A stretch of 64,000 bases of DNA from Chryseobacterium rhizosphaerae (GTDB lineage Bacteria; Bacteroidota; Bacteroidia; Flavobacteriales; Weeksellaceae): assembly GCF_003385455.1 (NCBI RefSeq), contig NZ_QNUF01000011.1, forward strand, positions 62,001 to 126,000, written 5' to 3'. Below are positions 48,105 to 57,088 of the stretch, piece after piece (the stretch's first letter is position 1; each line of letters starts with the position of its first letter). Both the position numbers and the translations under genes were made by a program. The notes beneath the pieces are model-generated. The model did not search any database. It saw only the letters and a list, made by a program, of their open reading frames with translations, and was not told where the DNA came from.

Positions 48105-49154
48105 ATGAAAAATATAGCAGCATTAGCGCTTATCTCATCTATAGCTCTTGTATCGTGTAAAAAAGAAACAGCCACTGTAACGAAAGTAGATCCTAAAACA
48201 GGGAAAACAGTTACTGTAGAAGTTCCTGCTGATTCTGTAGCTAAAGTAGCGGAGAACCCGGCGATCAGAGATTCTGCAGGGATCATCAAGCAAACTTTTA
48301 AGCTTGAAAAAGGAAAAACATATCCTCTTACAACCTATCAGAGAGATGTAAAGACCATGACAGATCCTACTGGAAAATCTATTACGGCAACCAGCGAATC
48401 TACGGATGAAATGAACTTTACAGTCAATGATATCAAAGGAAATGTGTATGATATGACCCTTAATCTTGTTGCTAAAAGAAGTTCTCAATCTGCACAGGGA
48501 AAAACTATTGTTGTAGATACCAAGCTTCCGATTCCTAAAGAAGATGATCTTAAGATGATCTGGAATATCAACAGAGCGCTTACCGGAAACAAGCTTGCTA
48601 TGAAAATGGATACAAAAGGTAATGTAATATCCATCACAGGTTTTGATGCTGTATACAACAAAGTATCTACTTCTGTAGGAACTCTTATCAAAGATGCGAA
48701 TCAGAAAGCAAGCGTTGTAGCAAGTCTTAAAGAAACTTTCAATGAAAAAGTACTGAAAGAACAGTTCAATAAAAACCTGACCATTATTCCTAAAAAAGGA
48801 GTGAAGATCGGTGAAAAATGGACCACTTCTGAAAATGCTGATGCAAGCGGAACAGTTAAAGTAACTTCAAACTATGTTTTAAAAAGCTTAGGAAACGGAA
48901 GTGCTGAAATTGGTGTTACCGGAGGTATTCCTAAGAAAACAGAAAAGAAAGCTCAGGGACCCATTACTCATAGTTTAAGCAGCGAACTGGTACAGACGGG
49001 TACTATTAAATTTGATGAAAGTACTGGATGGATTACCAACCAGAACATCAATGTGGAAACTACACAGATAGAATCTATTACAGACGGGAAACAGACTCAA
49101 TCTATGAAAAGTGTTTCAAAATCTTCTGTAATGGTAAACCCTTCAGCAAAATAA
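48105..49154 (+). CDS. DUF6263 family lipoprotein
   Basis: A 349-residue lipoprotein. The signal peptide MKNIAALALISSIALVSC gives Cys 18 as the lipid anchor (lipobox LVSC), followed by KKETATVTKVDPKTG. The body is beta-rich with long Lys/Thr repeats (DMTLNLVAKRSSQ, IWNINRALTGNKLAMKMDTKG), as in the DUF6263 family of flavobacteria. The role is unknown; such proteins are probably at the outer membrane. It is followed by a DUF4834 gene 116 bp later. Confidence 0.82.
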   Translation: MKNIAALALISSIALVSCKKETATVTKVDPKTGKTVTVEVPADSVAKVAENPAIRDSAGIIKQTFKLEKGKTYPLTTYQRDVKTMTDPTGKSITATSESTDEMNFTVNDIKGNVYDMTLNLVAKRSSQSAQGKTIVVDTKLPIPKEDDLKMIWNINRALTGNKLAMKMDTKGNVISITGFDAVYNKVSTSVGTLIKDANQKASVVASLKETFNEKVLKEQFNKNLTIIPKKGVKIGEKWTTSENADASGTVKVTSNYVLKSLGNGSAEIGVTGGIPKKTEKKAQGPITHSLSSELVQTGTIKFDESTGWITNQNINVETTQIESITDGKQTQSMKSVSKSSVMVNPSAK

Positions 49155-49270
49155 TTGAAGTAAAAGAGTTTGAGAGTTGAAGAGTCTGAGAATTTGAAAA
49201 TTTTATTTTGATCATTAAAATAAGTATCGACAAACAACTTTGAACTTTAGAATCTTAAATACATTTTATT

Positions 49271-49504
49271 ATGAAGTACATTCTTGAGCTGGTACTCTCT
49301 GCTATTATTATTTTCTTTGTCTGGAATATTCTGAAAAGGATATTTTTTAAGACGTTTTACGGTTATAGATTCAACAATAACAGTAATCAGAATAACAGGC
49401 AGCAGGATATCCATGGCTCTAACAAAGAGAATAAGCAAAACCTTAAGTGGGATGCGGAAACCGTAGACTACGAAGAGGTGAAACAGAATAATGATAAAAG
49501 GTAA
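49271..49504 (+). CDS. DUF4834 family protein
   Basis: A 77-residue protein with one N-terminal membrane helix (YILELVLSAIIIFFVWNILKRIF, residues 3-25) and an Asn/Gln-rich tail (FNNNSNQNNRQQDIHGSNKE). The DUF4834 family name is from memory of this layout in flavobacteria. It is probably a small membrane adaptor; function unknown. The ending YEEVKQNNDK is typical. It lies 30 bp upstream of the YfhO-like gene and is probably co-transcribed with it. Confidence 0.72.
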   Translation: MKYILELVLSAIIIFFVWNILKRIFFKTFYGYRFNNNSNQNNRQQDIHGSNKENKQNLKWDAETVDYEEVKQNNDKR

Positions 49505-49534
49505 AAATTCCAAGAAAAAAAGATAATAACCAGC

Positions 49535-52075
49535 ATGGCGAAAAATAAAAACTTAATTTATATTGCTATTTCATTAGTTGTATTTATAGTTTTAGCATTT
49601 TTATATTCCACTCCTGTCTTTACGGGAAAACAGCTTTTCCAACATGACATCGTACAGTACAGAGGAGGAGCAAAAGAACTGCTCGACTATAGAGCCAACA
49701 CAGGAAATGAAACCTACTGGAGTGACTCCATGTTTGGAGGAATGCCCACTTATCAGATGGGTAGCCAGTTTAAAGGTGACATCATCAAGAAAATTGACAG
49801 CAATCTGAATTTCCTGCCAAGGCCGGTTAATTATCTGTTTCTGCTTTTTGCAGGCTTTTTCCTTCTGGGAATGGTAGTGGTCAGAAACTGGAAATATGCT
49901 CTGCTAGGGGCTACTTTCTTTGGCCTTTCTACCTATTTTTATATTATCATTGCTGCAGGGCATAATGGTAAAGTAAATACCATTGAATATTTCGCGCCAC
50001 TTTTAGCCGGAATCCTATTGGTTTATATCCGGAAACAATACATCTGGGGATTCATTGTAACAACCCTTTTTATGGGACTTCAGATTGCAGCGAACCACCC
50101 ACAGATGACATATTATCTGTTCATTGCGTTAGGATTTTTATTCCTTTCTGAACTGATCAGAGTGATCCTGAAGAAAACACAGATGAAGCATTTTCTTATT
50201 TCTTCGGGAATTATTGCGATATCATGTATCATTGGAGTTGGAATGAATTCTCAAAGAATCCTTGCCAATTCTGAATATGTAAAAGAAACGGTTCGTGGAA
50301 AGCAGATTTTAACGAATGACAGCCATACTTCAGGAAAATCCGGAATGGATAAGGAAAGCATGCTGATGTGGAGCTACGGTAAACTGGAAACGTTAAATCT
50401 TTTCATTCCAAGGTTGATGGGTGGTGGAAGCCAGGAACCGGAAGCTAAGGAAATGATGAGCAAAGTTCAGGAGCTTGTTCAGGAAAATGTAAGCTCACAA
50501 GCTGAAATGGACAGAATATCGAAAGGTTTCAGTGGAATGACATACTGGGGTGACCAACCGGGAACTTCAGGACCGGCATACCAGGGAGCTATTGTATGTT
50601 TTCTTGCTCTTTTAGGATTTTTCATTGCCCGAAAAAAATACCGTTACTGGATTTTAGGAGCTTCCATACTTACCGTTTTACTGGCTTGGGGAAGTAACTT
50701 TATGCCATTATCGGATTTCTTTATTGACTATGTTCCGTTTTACAATAAATTCAGAGCACCTTCTTCAATCCTTGTTGTTGTAGAATTGTTATTCCCACTG
50801 ATTGCCATCCTTGGACTGTACAGATTCTTCACCGATGAAAAGCTTACCGAAGAATATAAGCAAAAAACACTTCTTTATGTAAGTGGAGGAACATTAGGAT
50901 TCGTATTAATTCTTTTGGTCTTCGGAAAATCATTATTAGGATTCGCGACAGAAGGTGAAAAAACGTATTTCCCTCCTTTCCTACTCGATTATCTTGTGGA
51001 CGAAAGATATAAACTGTTCAGAACAGATGCTATCAAAGCGTTTATCTATGTAGCTATTACTGCAGCTGTTTTATTTTTCAGTTTAAAGAAAAAGCTGAAT
51101 CAGAATATTGCTTTGGTGGTAATTGGACTGGTAAGTTTATTCGACTTATGGACTGTGAACAAGCGTTATCTGAATGATGAAAATTATGTAGACAAAGTCT
51201 TTGCTGAAAACCCTTTCCAGACGGAAACTTCAGACCTATTGGCTGAAAAAGTTCAGGCAAACCCGAGCTTATCCTCTATTCTGGATAATGTGAATATCAA
51301 CAAGACGCTGGAAACAATTGCTAAAAAAGATAAAAACCATTATAGAATTTATAACCAGACTTTAGGTGTAACAAGTGAGACAAATACTTCTTATTTTAAA
51401 GCATCTATTGGGGGTTATCATGCAGTAAAATTAAGAAGGTATGACGATATTCTGAATGAATACCTGTCAAATATAGACAGTGTAAAGACTCCTAAAATTC
51501 TGAATATGCTTAATGCAAAGTATATGATTTTTGGAGGTCCTTCAGAACCTCAGGCGGTACCTAATCCAAATGCCAACGGAAATGCATGGTTTGTAAGTGA
51601 CCTGAAATTTGCGGATACTCCTAATGAAGAAATCAAATCTATTGGGGATATTGACAATAAAAAAACAGCTGTTATTGCCACTTCAGACAAATCTTATTTT
51701 GACAATAAACCTGTTCAGGCAGATTCTACAGCATTTATCAATCTTACAAAATATCAGCCTAATGAACTGGAGTTTAAATCTCAATCCAGGACACCACAAT
51801 TGGCTGTGTTCTCTGAAGTTTACTATCCTCACGGCTGGAAGGTTCTGGTTGATGAAAAAGAAGTCCCTTATATCAAAGCAGATTATTTACTTCGTGCCGT
51901 ACACGTTCCGGCAGGAAACCATCATATCAGAATGGTGTTTGAGCCTGAAGTAATTGAAAAAGGAAAATGGATTTCCCTTATTTGTTTCGGACTATTTATA
52001 GCCCTGACAGCTTTTGGAATTTTCTGGATGAATAAAAATAAGAAAAAGGAAACATTAACTGAACCACAAGCTTAA
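49535..52075 (+). CDS. YfhO family membrane protein (glycosyltransferase-like)
   Basis: An 846-residue inner-membrane protein of the YfhO type, related to GT-C membrane glycosyltransferases. About 12-13 helices are visible, starting at LIYIAISLVVFIVLAFLYS (residues 5-23), with LLFAGFFLLGMVVV, a cluster at about 125-230, and the last helix near 820-838. The first extracytoplasmic loop has QHDIVQYRGGAKELLDY and TYWSDSMFGGMPTYQ (about 36-76), the DIVQ and acidic/aromatic loop shared by bacterial YfhO proteins. The C-terminal 200 residues form a soluble domain. It is followed after 60 bp by a glycosyltransferase gene. In Gram-positives YfhO helps glycosylate lipoteichoic acid; here the acceptor is unknown. 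Confidence 0.87.
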   Translation: MAKNKNLIYIAISLVVFIVLAFLYSTPVFTGKQLFQHDIVQYRGGAKELLDYRANTGNETYWSDSMFGGMPTYQMGSQFKGDIIKKIDSNLNFLPRPVNYLFLLFAGFFLLGMVVVRNWKYALLGATFFGLSTYFYIIIAAGHNGKVNTIEYFAPLLAGILLVYIRKQYIWGFIVTTLFMGLQIAANHPQMTYYLFIALGFLFLSELIRVILKKTQMKHFLISSGIIAISCIIGVGMNSQRILANSEYVKETVRGKQILTNDSHTSGKSGMDKESMLMWSYGKLETLNLFIPRLMGGGSQEPEAKEMMSKVQELVQENVSSQAEMDRISKGFSGMTYWGDQPGTSGPAYQGAIVCFLALLGFFIARKKYRYWILGASILTVLLAWGSNFMPLSDFFIDYVPFYNKFRAPSSILVVVELLFPLIAILGLYRFFTDEKLTEEYKQKTLLYVSGGTLGFVLILLVFGKSLLGFATEGEKTYFPPFLLDYLVDERYKLFRTDAIKAFIYVAITAAVLFFSLKKKLNQNIALVVIGLVSLFDLWTVNKRYLNDENYVDKVFAENPFQTETSDLLAEKVQANPSLSSILDNVNINKTLETIAKKDKNHYRIYNQTLGVTSETNTSYFKASIGGYHAVKLRRYDDILNEYLSNIDSVKTPKILNMLNAKYMIFGGPSEPQAVPNPNANGNAWFVSDLKFADTPNEEIKSIGDIDNKKTAVIATSDKSYFDNKPVQADSTAFINLTKYQPNELEFKSQSRTPQLAVFSEVYYPHGWKVLVDEKEVPYIKADYLLRAVHVPAGNHHIRMVFEPEVIEKGKWISLICFGLFIALTAFGIFWMNKNKKKETLTEPQA

Positions 52076-52135
52076 TTCAATATTTCGGCATACGTTCTGA
52101 ATAAACAAGCCGTCATAAAGAATCATAAAATCAAA

Positions 52136-53422
52136 ATGGAACAGAAGAAAATATTGATTATCACCTATTACTGGCCTCCTGCGGGAGGTCCTGGTGTTCA
52201 AAGATGGCTTAAGTTCGCAAAATATCTACCCGATTTTGGCTGGAAACCTGTGATCTACACTCCGGAAAATCCCAATTATCCGTTGATAGATGAAACGTTG
52301 ATGAAGGATATTCCCAACGATATTGAAATGGTCAGAACAAAGATCTGGGAACCTTATCAGCTGGCAGAAAAGCTTAATAAAAGCAATAAAAAATTCAAAG
52401 CTGGGCAATTTGATGTAGGTGAAAACCAAAGCTGGAAATCCAGACTTTCCATTTGGGTAAGGGGGAATTTTTTTATTCCGGATGCCCGAGTTTTTTGGGT
52501 AAAGCCTTCTATTCAATTTTTAGAAAAGTATTTAAAAGAAAATAAAATAGATGCGGTAGTCACTTCCGGCCCACCCCATTCATTACATCTCATCGGGCTA
52601 GGCCTTAAACATAAGCTTCCCCATATCAAATGGGTTGCTGATTTTCGTGACCCGTGGACGGAAATCTCGTACTATAAGCATTTAAAACTGACCAAGAGTT
52701 CAGATAAGAAGCACCGCCAGTTAGAAAGTGCTGTATTTAAAAATGCAGATATTACCCTTGCCACAAGCTATACGGATGCCGAAAATTTTCGGAAAGCAGG
52801 AGCTAATGCTGTTTGTATCACTAATGGGTTTGATGAGACTGATACCCATGAAACTCCAAAAGGTCAAAAGAGCAAAACATTTACGTTGAGCTATATTGGG
52901 GTTTTGGAGCAATTGCGGAATCCTGAAAATCTTTGGAAAGCATTAGATGAACTGGTGAAAGAAAACATAGAGTTTTCAAAGAATTTCTCACTGAAATTAG
53001 TGGGAAGAATTGATGATAAGATCTTAGCTTCTCTTGAAAATTCCAGTTTGAAAAACCATATTTTGAATCTGGGTTATCTTTCCCATGGCAAAGCTGTTGA
53101 AGAAATGCAGAATTCTGACCTGCTGCTTATCACCAATTTTCCTAACGAATCTTCAAAAGGAATTATTCCCGGAAAGATATTTGAATATCTGGCATCGGGA
53201 AAACAGATACTATCATTTGGTCCAGATAAAGCCGATGTAGAAAAAATTTTAGAAGATACCCGTGCCGGGAAGCATTTTAGCTATACCCATTCTGAAACAG
53301 TGAAGCAGTTTGTCCTGGAAAAATTTGAGCTTTGGAAAAGCGGAGATCATAGTGAAAACACTCAGCAGATTGAACAGTTTTCCAGAAAAAATCTTACTCA
53401 ACAACTGGCTGAAATTTTATAA
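52136..53422 (+). CDS. Glycosyltransferase family 4-like
   Basis: A 428-residue GT-B glycosyltransferase. The N-terminal domain shows ILIITYYWPPAGGPGVQRWLK-type acceptor-site sequence (split: YYWPPAGGPGVQRW at about residues 11-24) and VTSGPPHSLHLIGLGLK (about 142-158). The C-terminal nucleotide-sugar domain contains YIGVLEQLRNPENLWKAL (about 250-267), LVGRIDDKIL and EYLASGKQILSFGPDKADV (about 347-365), where the catalytic Glu of the EX7E motif is partly visible in FPNESSKGIIPGKIFEYLA. It forms a probable pair with the YfhO-like gene, suggesting envelope polysaccharide or glycolipid synthesis. Sugar donor unknown. Confidence 0.88.
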   Translation: MEQKKILIITYYWPPAGGPGVQRWLKFAKYLPDFGWKPVIYTPENPNYPLIDETLMKDIPNDIEMVRTKIWEPYQLAEKLNKSNKKFKAGQFDVGENQSWKSRLSIWVRGNFFIPDARVFWVKPSIQFLEKYLKENKIDAVVTSGPPHSLHLIGLGLKHKLPHIKWVADFRDPWTEISYYKHLKLTKSSDKKHRQLESAVFKNADITLATSYTDAENFRKAGANAVCITNGFDETDTHETPKGQKSKTFTLSYIGVLEQLRNPENLWKALDELVKENIEFSKNFSLKLVGRIDDKILASLENSSLKNHILNLGYLSHGKAVEEMQNSDLLLITNFPNESSKGIIPGKIFEYLASGKQILSFGPDKADVEKILEDTRAGKHFSYTHSETVKQFVLEKFELWKSGDHSENTQQIEQFSRKNLTQQLAEIL

Positions 53423-53482
53423 AAAAAGCTGGAGGCTGTAAGAGAGAAGATCATTAACTTTTCCTTCCTGCATCCAGCTTTT
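53423..53482. terminator. Long-range terminator-type inverted repeat
   Basis: AAAAGCTGGA (53423-53432) pairs with TCCAGCTTTT (53473-53482) across a 40-base loop, between converging genes. Confidence 0.55.
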
Positions 53483-53489
53483 CTCTATC

Positions 53490-54131
53490 TTATATTGTCC
53501 ACTGATCATTGATCACTGCTATCAGATAATATTTTCCCTGAAATTCTTCAAATACAAAACGAACGGTTTTCCAGTCCATTTCACTATTCTTTTCTGTTCC
53601 TTTGATATAATTTTCTGTAAAATTAGCTGTAGGATAGCTTTCTTTAAGGTTGTTCAGAGAGTTCCCTCCACCGATAAATTTATCTACAGAATATTGGGAA
53701 GCTGTAAAATCTTTAGAAAAAACCCATTTACCCAAATAATCATTAATAGTTGCCTTGTATGGGTCTCCTGAACCATCCTGTGCTCCCCATGTAAACAATG
53801 TTTTTGTAGGCTGAAACTGTTCAAAATCAGCTTTGGAGAAATGTTTATCCCCTTTCAGATCAACATGAGCGTACATTGAAAATCGGATTCCTTTTTGAGG
53901 ATGAATTAATGAAGCAAATGTTTTATAGTCTTTAGCTTTTAAAGCCTGCAGCACCTCATCATTTACTTTCTTCAAAGAAGCTTCTCTTTCTTCTTTTGTA
54001 GGAAGTTTTCCAATACTGTCTGCTTTTGCCTGTGCAATAGAATCAACAACATTCGGAACCGGTTTTCCGGCTTCTTTTTTACAGGCGATTACTACAGTCA
54101 GTACCAATAGAGAAATGAGTAGTTTTTTCAT
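53490..54131 (-). CDS. Lipoprotein of unknown function
   Basis: A 213-residue lipoprotein. The start at 54131 gives MKKLLISLLVLTVVIACKKE, with Cys 17 as the lipid anchor. An open frame continues 159 bases upstream, but that part is composed of short stuttering repeats and would place the signal peptide inside the protein. The mature part has a linker (EAGKPVPNVVDSIAQAKADS) and then an NTF2-like or SnoaL-type alpha-beta fold (VNDEVLQALKAKDYKTFASL, VRFVFEEFQGKYYLIAVIND). The function is unknown. It is convergent with the glycosyltransferase gene. Confidence 0.72.
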   Translation of the reverse strand: MKKLLISLLVLTVVIACKKEAGKPVPNVVDSIAQAKADSIGKLPTKEEREASLKKVNDEVLQALKAKDYKTFASLIHPQKGIRFSMYAHVDLKGDKHFSKADFEQFQPTKTLFTWGAQDGSGDPYKATINDYLGKWVFSKDFTASQYSVDKFIGGGNSLNNLKESYPTANFTENYIKGTEKNSEMDWKTVRFVFEEFQGKYYLIAVINDQWTI

Positions 54132-54189
54132 ATTTTTAATTTTAGTGATGGTTAAAAACACCAAAACTAATGCCATAACCGGGAAGGAA

Positions 54190-54320
54190 TTGGGTATGGA
54201 GCGAGAAGTGGTAAAATGATGTACAGCGTCGGATGTATAATTTCTGATGTATAATGTACAATGTCGGATGTATAATGTATGACGTCTCAACTCATAACTA
54301 TCAACTCATAACTCTTTTCT
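54190..54320. repeat. Stuttering short-repeat stretch upstream of the lipoprotein
   Basis: Variants of TCGGATGTATAATG and TCTGATGTATAATG follow each other at about 54229-54280, then TCAACTCATAACTAT/TCAACTCATAACTCT. This looks like slippage-derived low-complexity DNA. No function is apparent. Confidence 0.6.
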
Positions 54321-54329
54321 ATTAAGTTT

Positions 54330-54384
54330 GGGCTAAAGCCAATGGATTGTTTTGTATTCTTATGAAGAACGGGCTAAAGCCCGT
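54330..54384. repeat. REP-like pair with GGGCTAAAGCC cores
   Basis: GGGCTAAAGCC at 54330-54340 and ACGGGCTAAAGCCCGT at 54369-54384, the latter a perfect palindromic hairpin. They sit in the ypdA upstream region and resemble repeated extragenic palindromes. Confidence 0.65.
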
Positions 54385-54524
54385 CCCTATTGAATATCCA
54401 TATCACGGGTAAACTGACTTTACAACCAGAAGGCAATCATTGACCGTTCACTCTCAACTCATAACTCCTATCCCCTCTCACATCTTTGTTCCAAAAACAT
54501 CCATATAATCTGCTAATTACATCG

Positions 54525-54532
54525 TACCTTTG
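54525..54532 (+). promoter_or_regulatory. TAnnTTTG element 4 nt before the ypdA start
   Basis: TACCTTTG is a perfect -7 match. Four bases separate it from the ATG at 54537, so the mRNA is probably leaderless or nearly so. Confidence 0.55.
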
Positions 54533-54536
54533 TTCT

Positions 54537-55511
54537 ATGGAAATTTTGGACATTCTTATCATCGGAGCGGGCCCTATCGGTTTAAACTGTGCTATTGAAG
54601 CTCAAAAAAATAACCTCAGCTATCTGATTATTGAAAAAGGAACTATTGTTAATTCACTGTATCATTATCCTTTATATATGCGTTTTTTTTCAACCGCTGA
54701 AAAGCTTGAAATTGACGGAACTCCTTTTATCTCTCCTGCTCCCAAACCCGGAAGACAGGAAGCACTGGAATATTATCAGGGAATTGCCCGACAGAAGGAT
54801 CTGAATATTCACCTCTATGAAAAAGTAGTAAAAGTGTTCAAAATTGATGATGTCTTTGAAATTGAAACGACAAAAGGAAACTACTTTGCTAAAAATGTGG
54901 TAATTGCCACAGGGTTCTATGACATTCCGAATCTGATGAACATTCCGGGGGAAAACCTGCCGAAAGTTAAACATTATTACACCGAGCCCTATCCTTACGC
55001 CAGACAAAAAGTAGTGGTAATAGGTTCCAGTAATTCTGCTGTAGATGCAGCTCTTGAAACGTATAGAAAAGGAGCTGAAGTAACGATGATTATCCGGCAT
55101 TCTGAAATTTCCAAAAGTGTAAAATATTGGGTAAAACCGGATATTGAAAATAGAATTTCAGAAGGCAGTATCACAGCCCATTTCAATGCAGAGATCCTTG
55201 AAGTTAAAGAACAGTCTGTTATTTTCAAAGATTATGACCATCAGATTCATGAGATTGAGAATGATTTTGTTCTGGCTATGACAGGCTATCTTCCGGACTT
55301 TGAATTTTTAAGAAATTCCGGTATAGAGCTGAATGGAGACTGTCTGAACCCCCAATATAATATGGAGACCATGGAAACCAATATCTCTAATCTGTACCTT
55401 GCAGGTGTGGTTTGCGGAGGGAAAGACACCCACCTCTGGTTTATTGAAAATTCAAGAGCACACGCTGAAATGATTTTGAATAACATTATCTCCAAACTTG
55501 AAAACAGATAA
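54537..55511 (+). CDS. ypdA: YpdA-type putative bacillithiol disulfide reductase
   Basis: A 324-residue FAD- and NAD(P)H-binding oxidoreductase. FAD-binding LIIGAGPIGLNCAIEAQ (about residues 7-23), the NADPH-binding VVVIGSSNSAVDAALETYRKGA (about 158-179) and the C-terminal GVVCGGKDTHLWFIENSRAHAE (about 288-309) match YpdA, which reduces bacillithiol disulphide. It lacks the CxxC of thioredoxin reductases. The ATG at 54537 begins MEILDILIIGAGPIGLN; a 17-residue upstream extension is rejected because a promoter element lies within it. It implies that this organism makes bacillithiol or a similar thiol, consistent with Bacteroidota. Confidence 0.92.
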   Translation: MEILDILIIGAGPIGLNCAIEAQKNNLSYLIIEKGTIVNSLYHYPLYMRFFSTAEKLEIDGTPFISPAPKPGRQEALEYYQGIARQKDLNIHLYEKVVKVFKIDDVFEIETTKGNYFAKNVVIATGFYDIPNLMNIPGENLPKVKHYYTEPYPYARQKVVVIGSSNSAVDAALETYRKGAEVTMIIRHSEISKSVKYWVKPDIENRISEGSITAHFNAEILEVKEQSVIFKDYDHQIHEIENDFVLAMTGYLPDFEFLRNSGIELNGDCLNPQYNMETMETNISNLYLAGVVCGGKDTHLWFIENSRAHAEMILNNIISKLENR

Positions 55512-55536
55512 ATTATTGATCTTACATAGAGTAAAT

Positions 55537-55573
55537 TAACCCCCGGTTGAATAGTTTTCAGCCGGGGGTTAAT
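55537..55573. terminator. Bidirectional GC-rich terminator
   Basis: The 16-bp stem (55537-55552 with 55558-55573), with one G-T pair, has a TTAACCCCCGG / CCGGGGGTTAA core. It lies between the converging ypdA and MFS genes. Confidence 0.85.
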
Positions 55574-55598
55574 CATTAAAGGAAGATAAGATCAGATT

Positions 55599-56837
55599 TT
55601 AAACTAAATCTTTTTCTGTTTTCCTGTTATCTTTTAGCATCCATGGAACAATATAATAAAAACCTATGGCAATCAGTATAGCCAATACACCGGTTCCGAT
55701 CCACAGGGTATTAAAACCCAGTTTATCCGCAATCAATGTTCCTATATAAGGTGTAATAATAAAAGCTATTGAAAAAGACATTCCGTTCAGTCCCATATAA
55801 GCGCCTTTGTTGTTTTCACCTGAACGAAGTGCGGTAATGGTCGACATAAAAGGCAGGGTCCATATTTCCCCTATACAAAGCAAGGTCATGGAAACCAGCA
55901 ATGCCACCATACTATAGTCGAAGGCCAGCATAGCATAGGAAAATCCACATAAGAAAGTTCCTATCAGCATTGTAAATCCTAACGTAAAATATTTCTCAGC
56001 CAGCTGTACAAAACCCATTTCAAGCAATACGATCAGGAAGCCACTGTAGCCCAGAATAAATCCTATATTCTGCTGGCTCAAATGAGCTGTATCCTTATAG
56101 AAAATAGTCAATGTACTGAATAACTGGAAAAAGCAGATAGAAAACAGCATACAGAATATACAATACACCATAAATTTACGGTCTCTATACGGAGAATTTT
56201 CTTTTTTAATGATTATAGCTTCTTTCACATTTCTTGCTTTCTTCTTTGCTAATCTTGTACGTTTTCTAAAGAACCAGATATACATTAATCCGGCCAGTAA
56301 AGCAGCTAAAGCATTACTGAAAAATAAAAACTCATAAGATATAGCAGATAGAATACCTCCTAATGCAGGGCCTATAGAGAATCCTAGATTAACAGCCATT
56401 CTGTTTAATGAGAAAGCTCTGGTAATATTTTCCGGCTTAGCGTATTTTGTAATAGCCACCGAGTTGGCAGGCCGGAAAGTTTCACTTACAATACTCTGCA
56501 TTAAAATAATTCCTGCTAACCCTTCTTCTGTAGTAAAAAGAGGGATTAAACAAAATAAAGGTACACTCAAAAGTAAGCTTAAGCTCTGCACCTTGTATTC
56601 ACCAATTTTATCGGTGATCATTCCACCAAACCATGAACCTATCACTGAACCTATTCCAAAAAAGCTAAGGACAATTCCGGAATTTTCAATGCTAAAATGT
56701 AAATGGTTTGTCATATAAACTCCTAAAAAAGGAAGTACCATAGAACCCGCCCTGTTGATTAGCATTACCAACGCCAGCATCCAACTCTCTTGCGAGAGTC
56801 CTTTGAAAGAACTCGTGTATAAGTTAATTAATTTCAC
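55599..56837 (-). CDS. MFS transporter (drug/sugar efflux type)
   Basis: A 412-residue major facilitator with about 12 helices. The family motif between helices 2 and 3 is GSWFGGMITDKIGEYKV (about residues 67-83, GxxxDKxGR-like). The helix-4 motif SIVSETFRPANSVAIT and the NRMAVNLGFSIGPALGGIL block (about 145-163) place it in the DHA1-type MdtG/YfcJ-like group. The start codon is GTG (56837), with a TAACTTTG promoter element 28 bp upstream. It is convergent with ypdA. Substrate unknown; drug or metabolite efflux is the usual guess. Confidence 0.87.
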   Translation of the reverse strand: MKLINLYTSSFKGLSQESWMLALVMLINRAGSMVLPFLGVYMTNHLHFSIENSGIVLSFFGIGSVIGSWFGGMITDKIGEYKVQSLSLLLSVPLFCLIPLFTTEEGLAGIILMQSIVSETFRPANSVAITKYAKPENITRAFSLNRMAVNLGFSIGPALGGILSAISYEFLFFSNALAALLAGLMYIWFFRKRTRLAKKKARNVKEAIIIKKENSPYRDRKFMVYCIFCMLFSICFFQLFSTLTIFYKDTAHLSQQNIGFILGYSGFLIVLLEMGFVQLAEKYFTLGFTMLIGTFLCGFSYAMLAFDYSMVALLVSMTLLCIGEIWTLPFMSTITALRSGENNKGAYMGLNGMSFSIAFIITPYIGTLIADKLGFNTLWIGTGVLAILIAIGFYYIVPWMLKDNRKTEKDLV

Positions 56838-56865
56838 AATAATATTTGGGGAAAAATTTAAAATG

Positions 56866-56873
56866 CAAAGTTA
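56866..56873 (-). promoter_or_regulatory. TAnnTTTG element before the MFS gene
   Basis: TAACTTTG on the minus strand, 28 bp before the GTG start. No strong -33 element. Confidence 0.45.
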
Positions 56874-56969
56874 GAGAAAATAGCCCAAATCCCTCTGTTG
56901 GGAAAGAATAAATTTCAGCTTTCCACCTGTTTTTAAAGACTTTAGAATAAGTCATCAAAAAGATAGTAA

Positions 56970-57001
56970 AATAAAAAAGCCGGAAGAAAACTCTTCCGAC
57001 T
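56970..57001 (-). terminator. Intrinsic terminator of the SDR gene
   Basis: On the minus strand, CGGAAGA/TCTTCCG with a GTTT loop is followed by GCTTTTTTATTTT. Confidence 0.75.
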
Positions 57002-57088
57002 CTGACAAGTAAAACCTGTATTTATTTCGAATTCAATAATTTAAAAGCTGCATAAAGCCTGTTATGCTGACTTTAAATTTTGAATCTG

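Noticed and set aside
48098..48691. Minus-strand open frames within the DUF6263 gene
   Set aside because: Antisense shadows of a clear lipoprotein gene with strong codon pattern on the plus strand.
54132..54290. N-terminal extension of the lipoprotein gene (53 extra residues)
   Set aside because: Encoded by stuttering repeats and would bury the signal peptide and lipobox; start taken at 54131.
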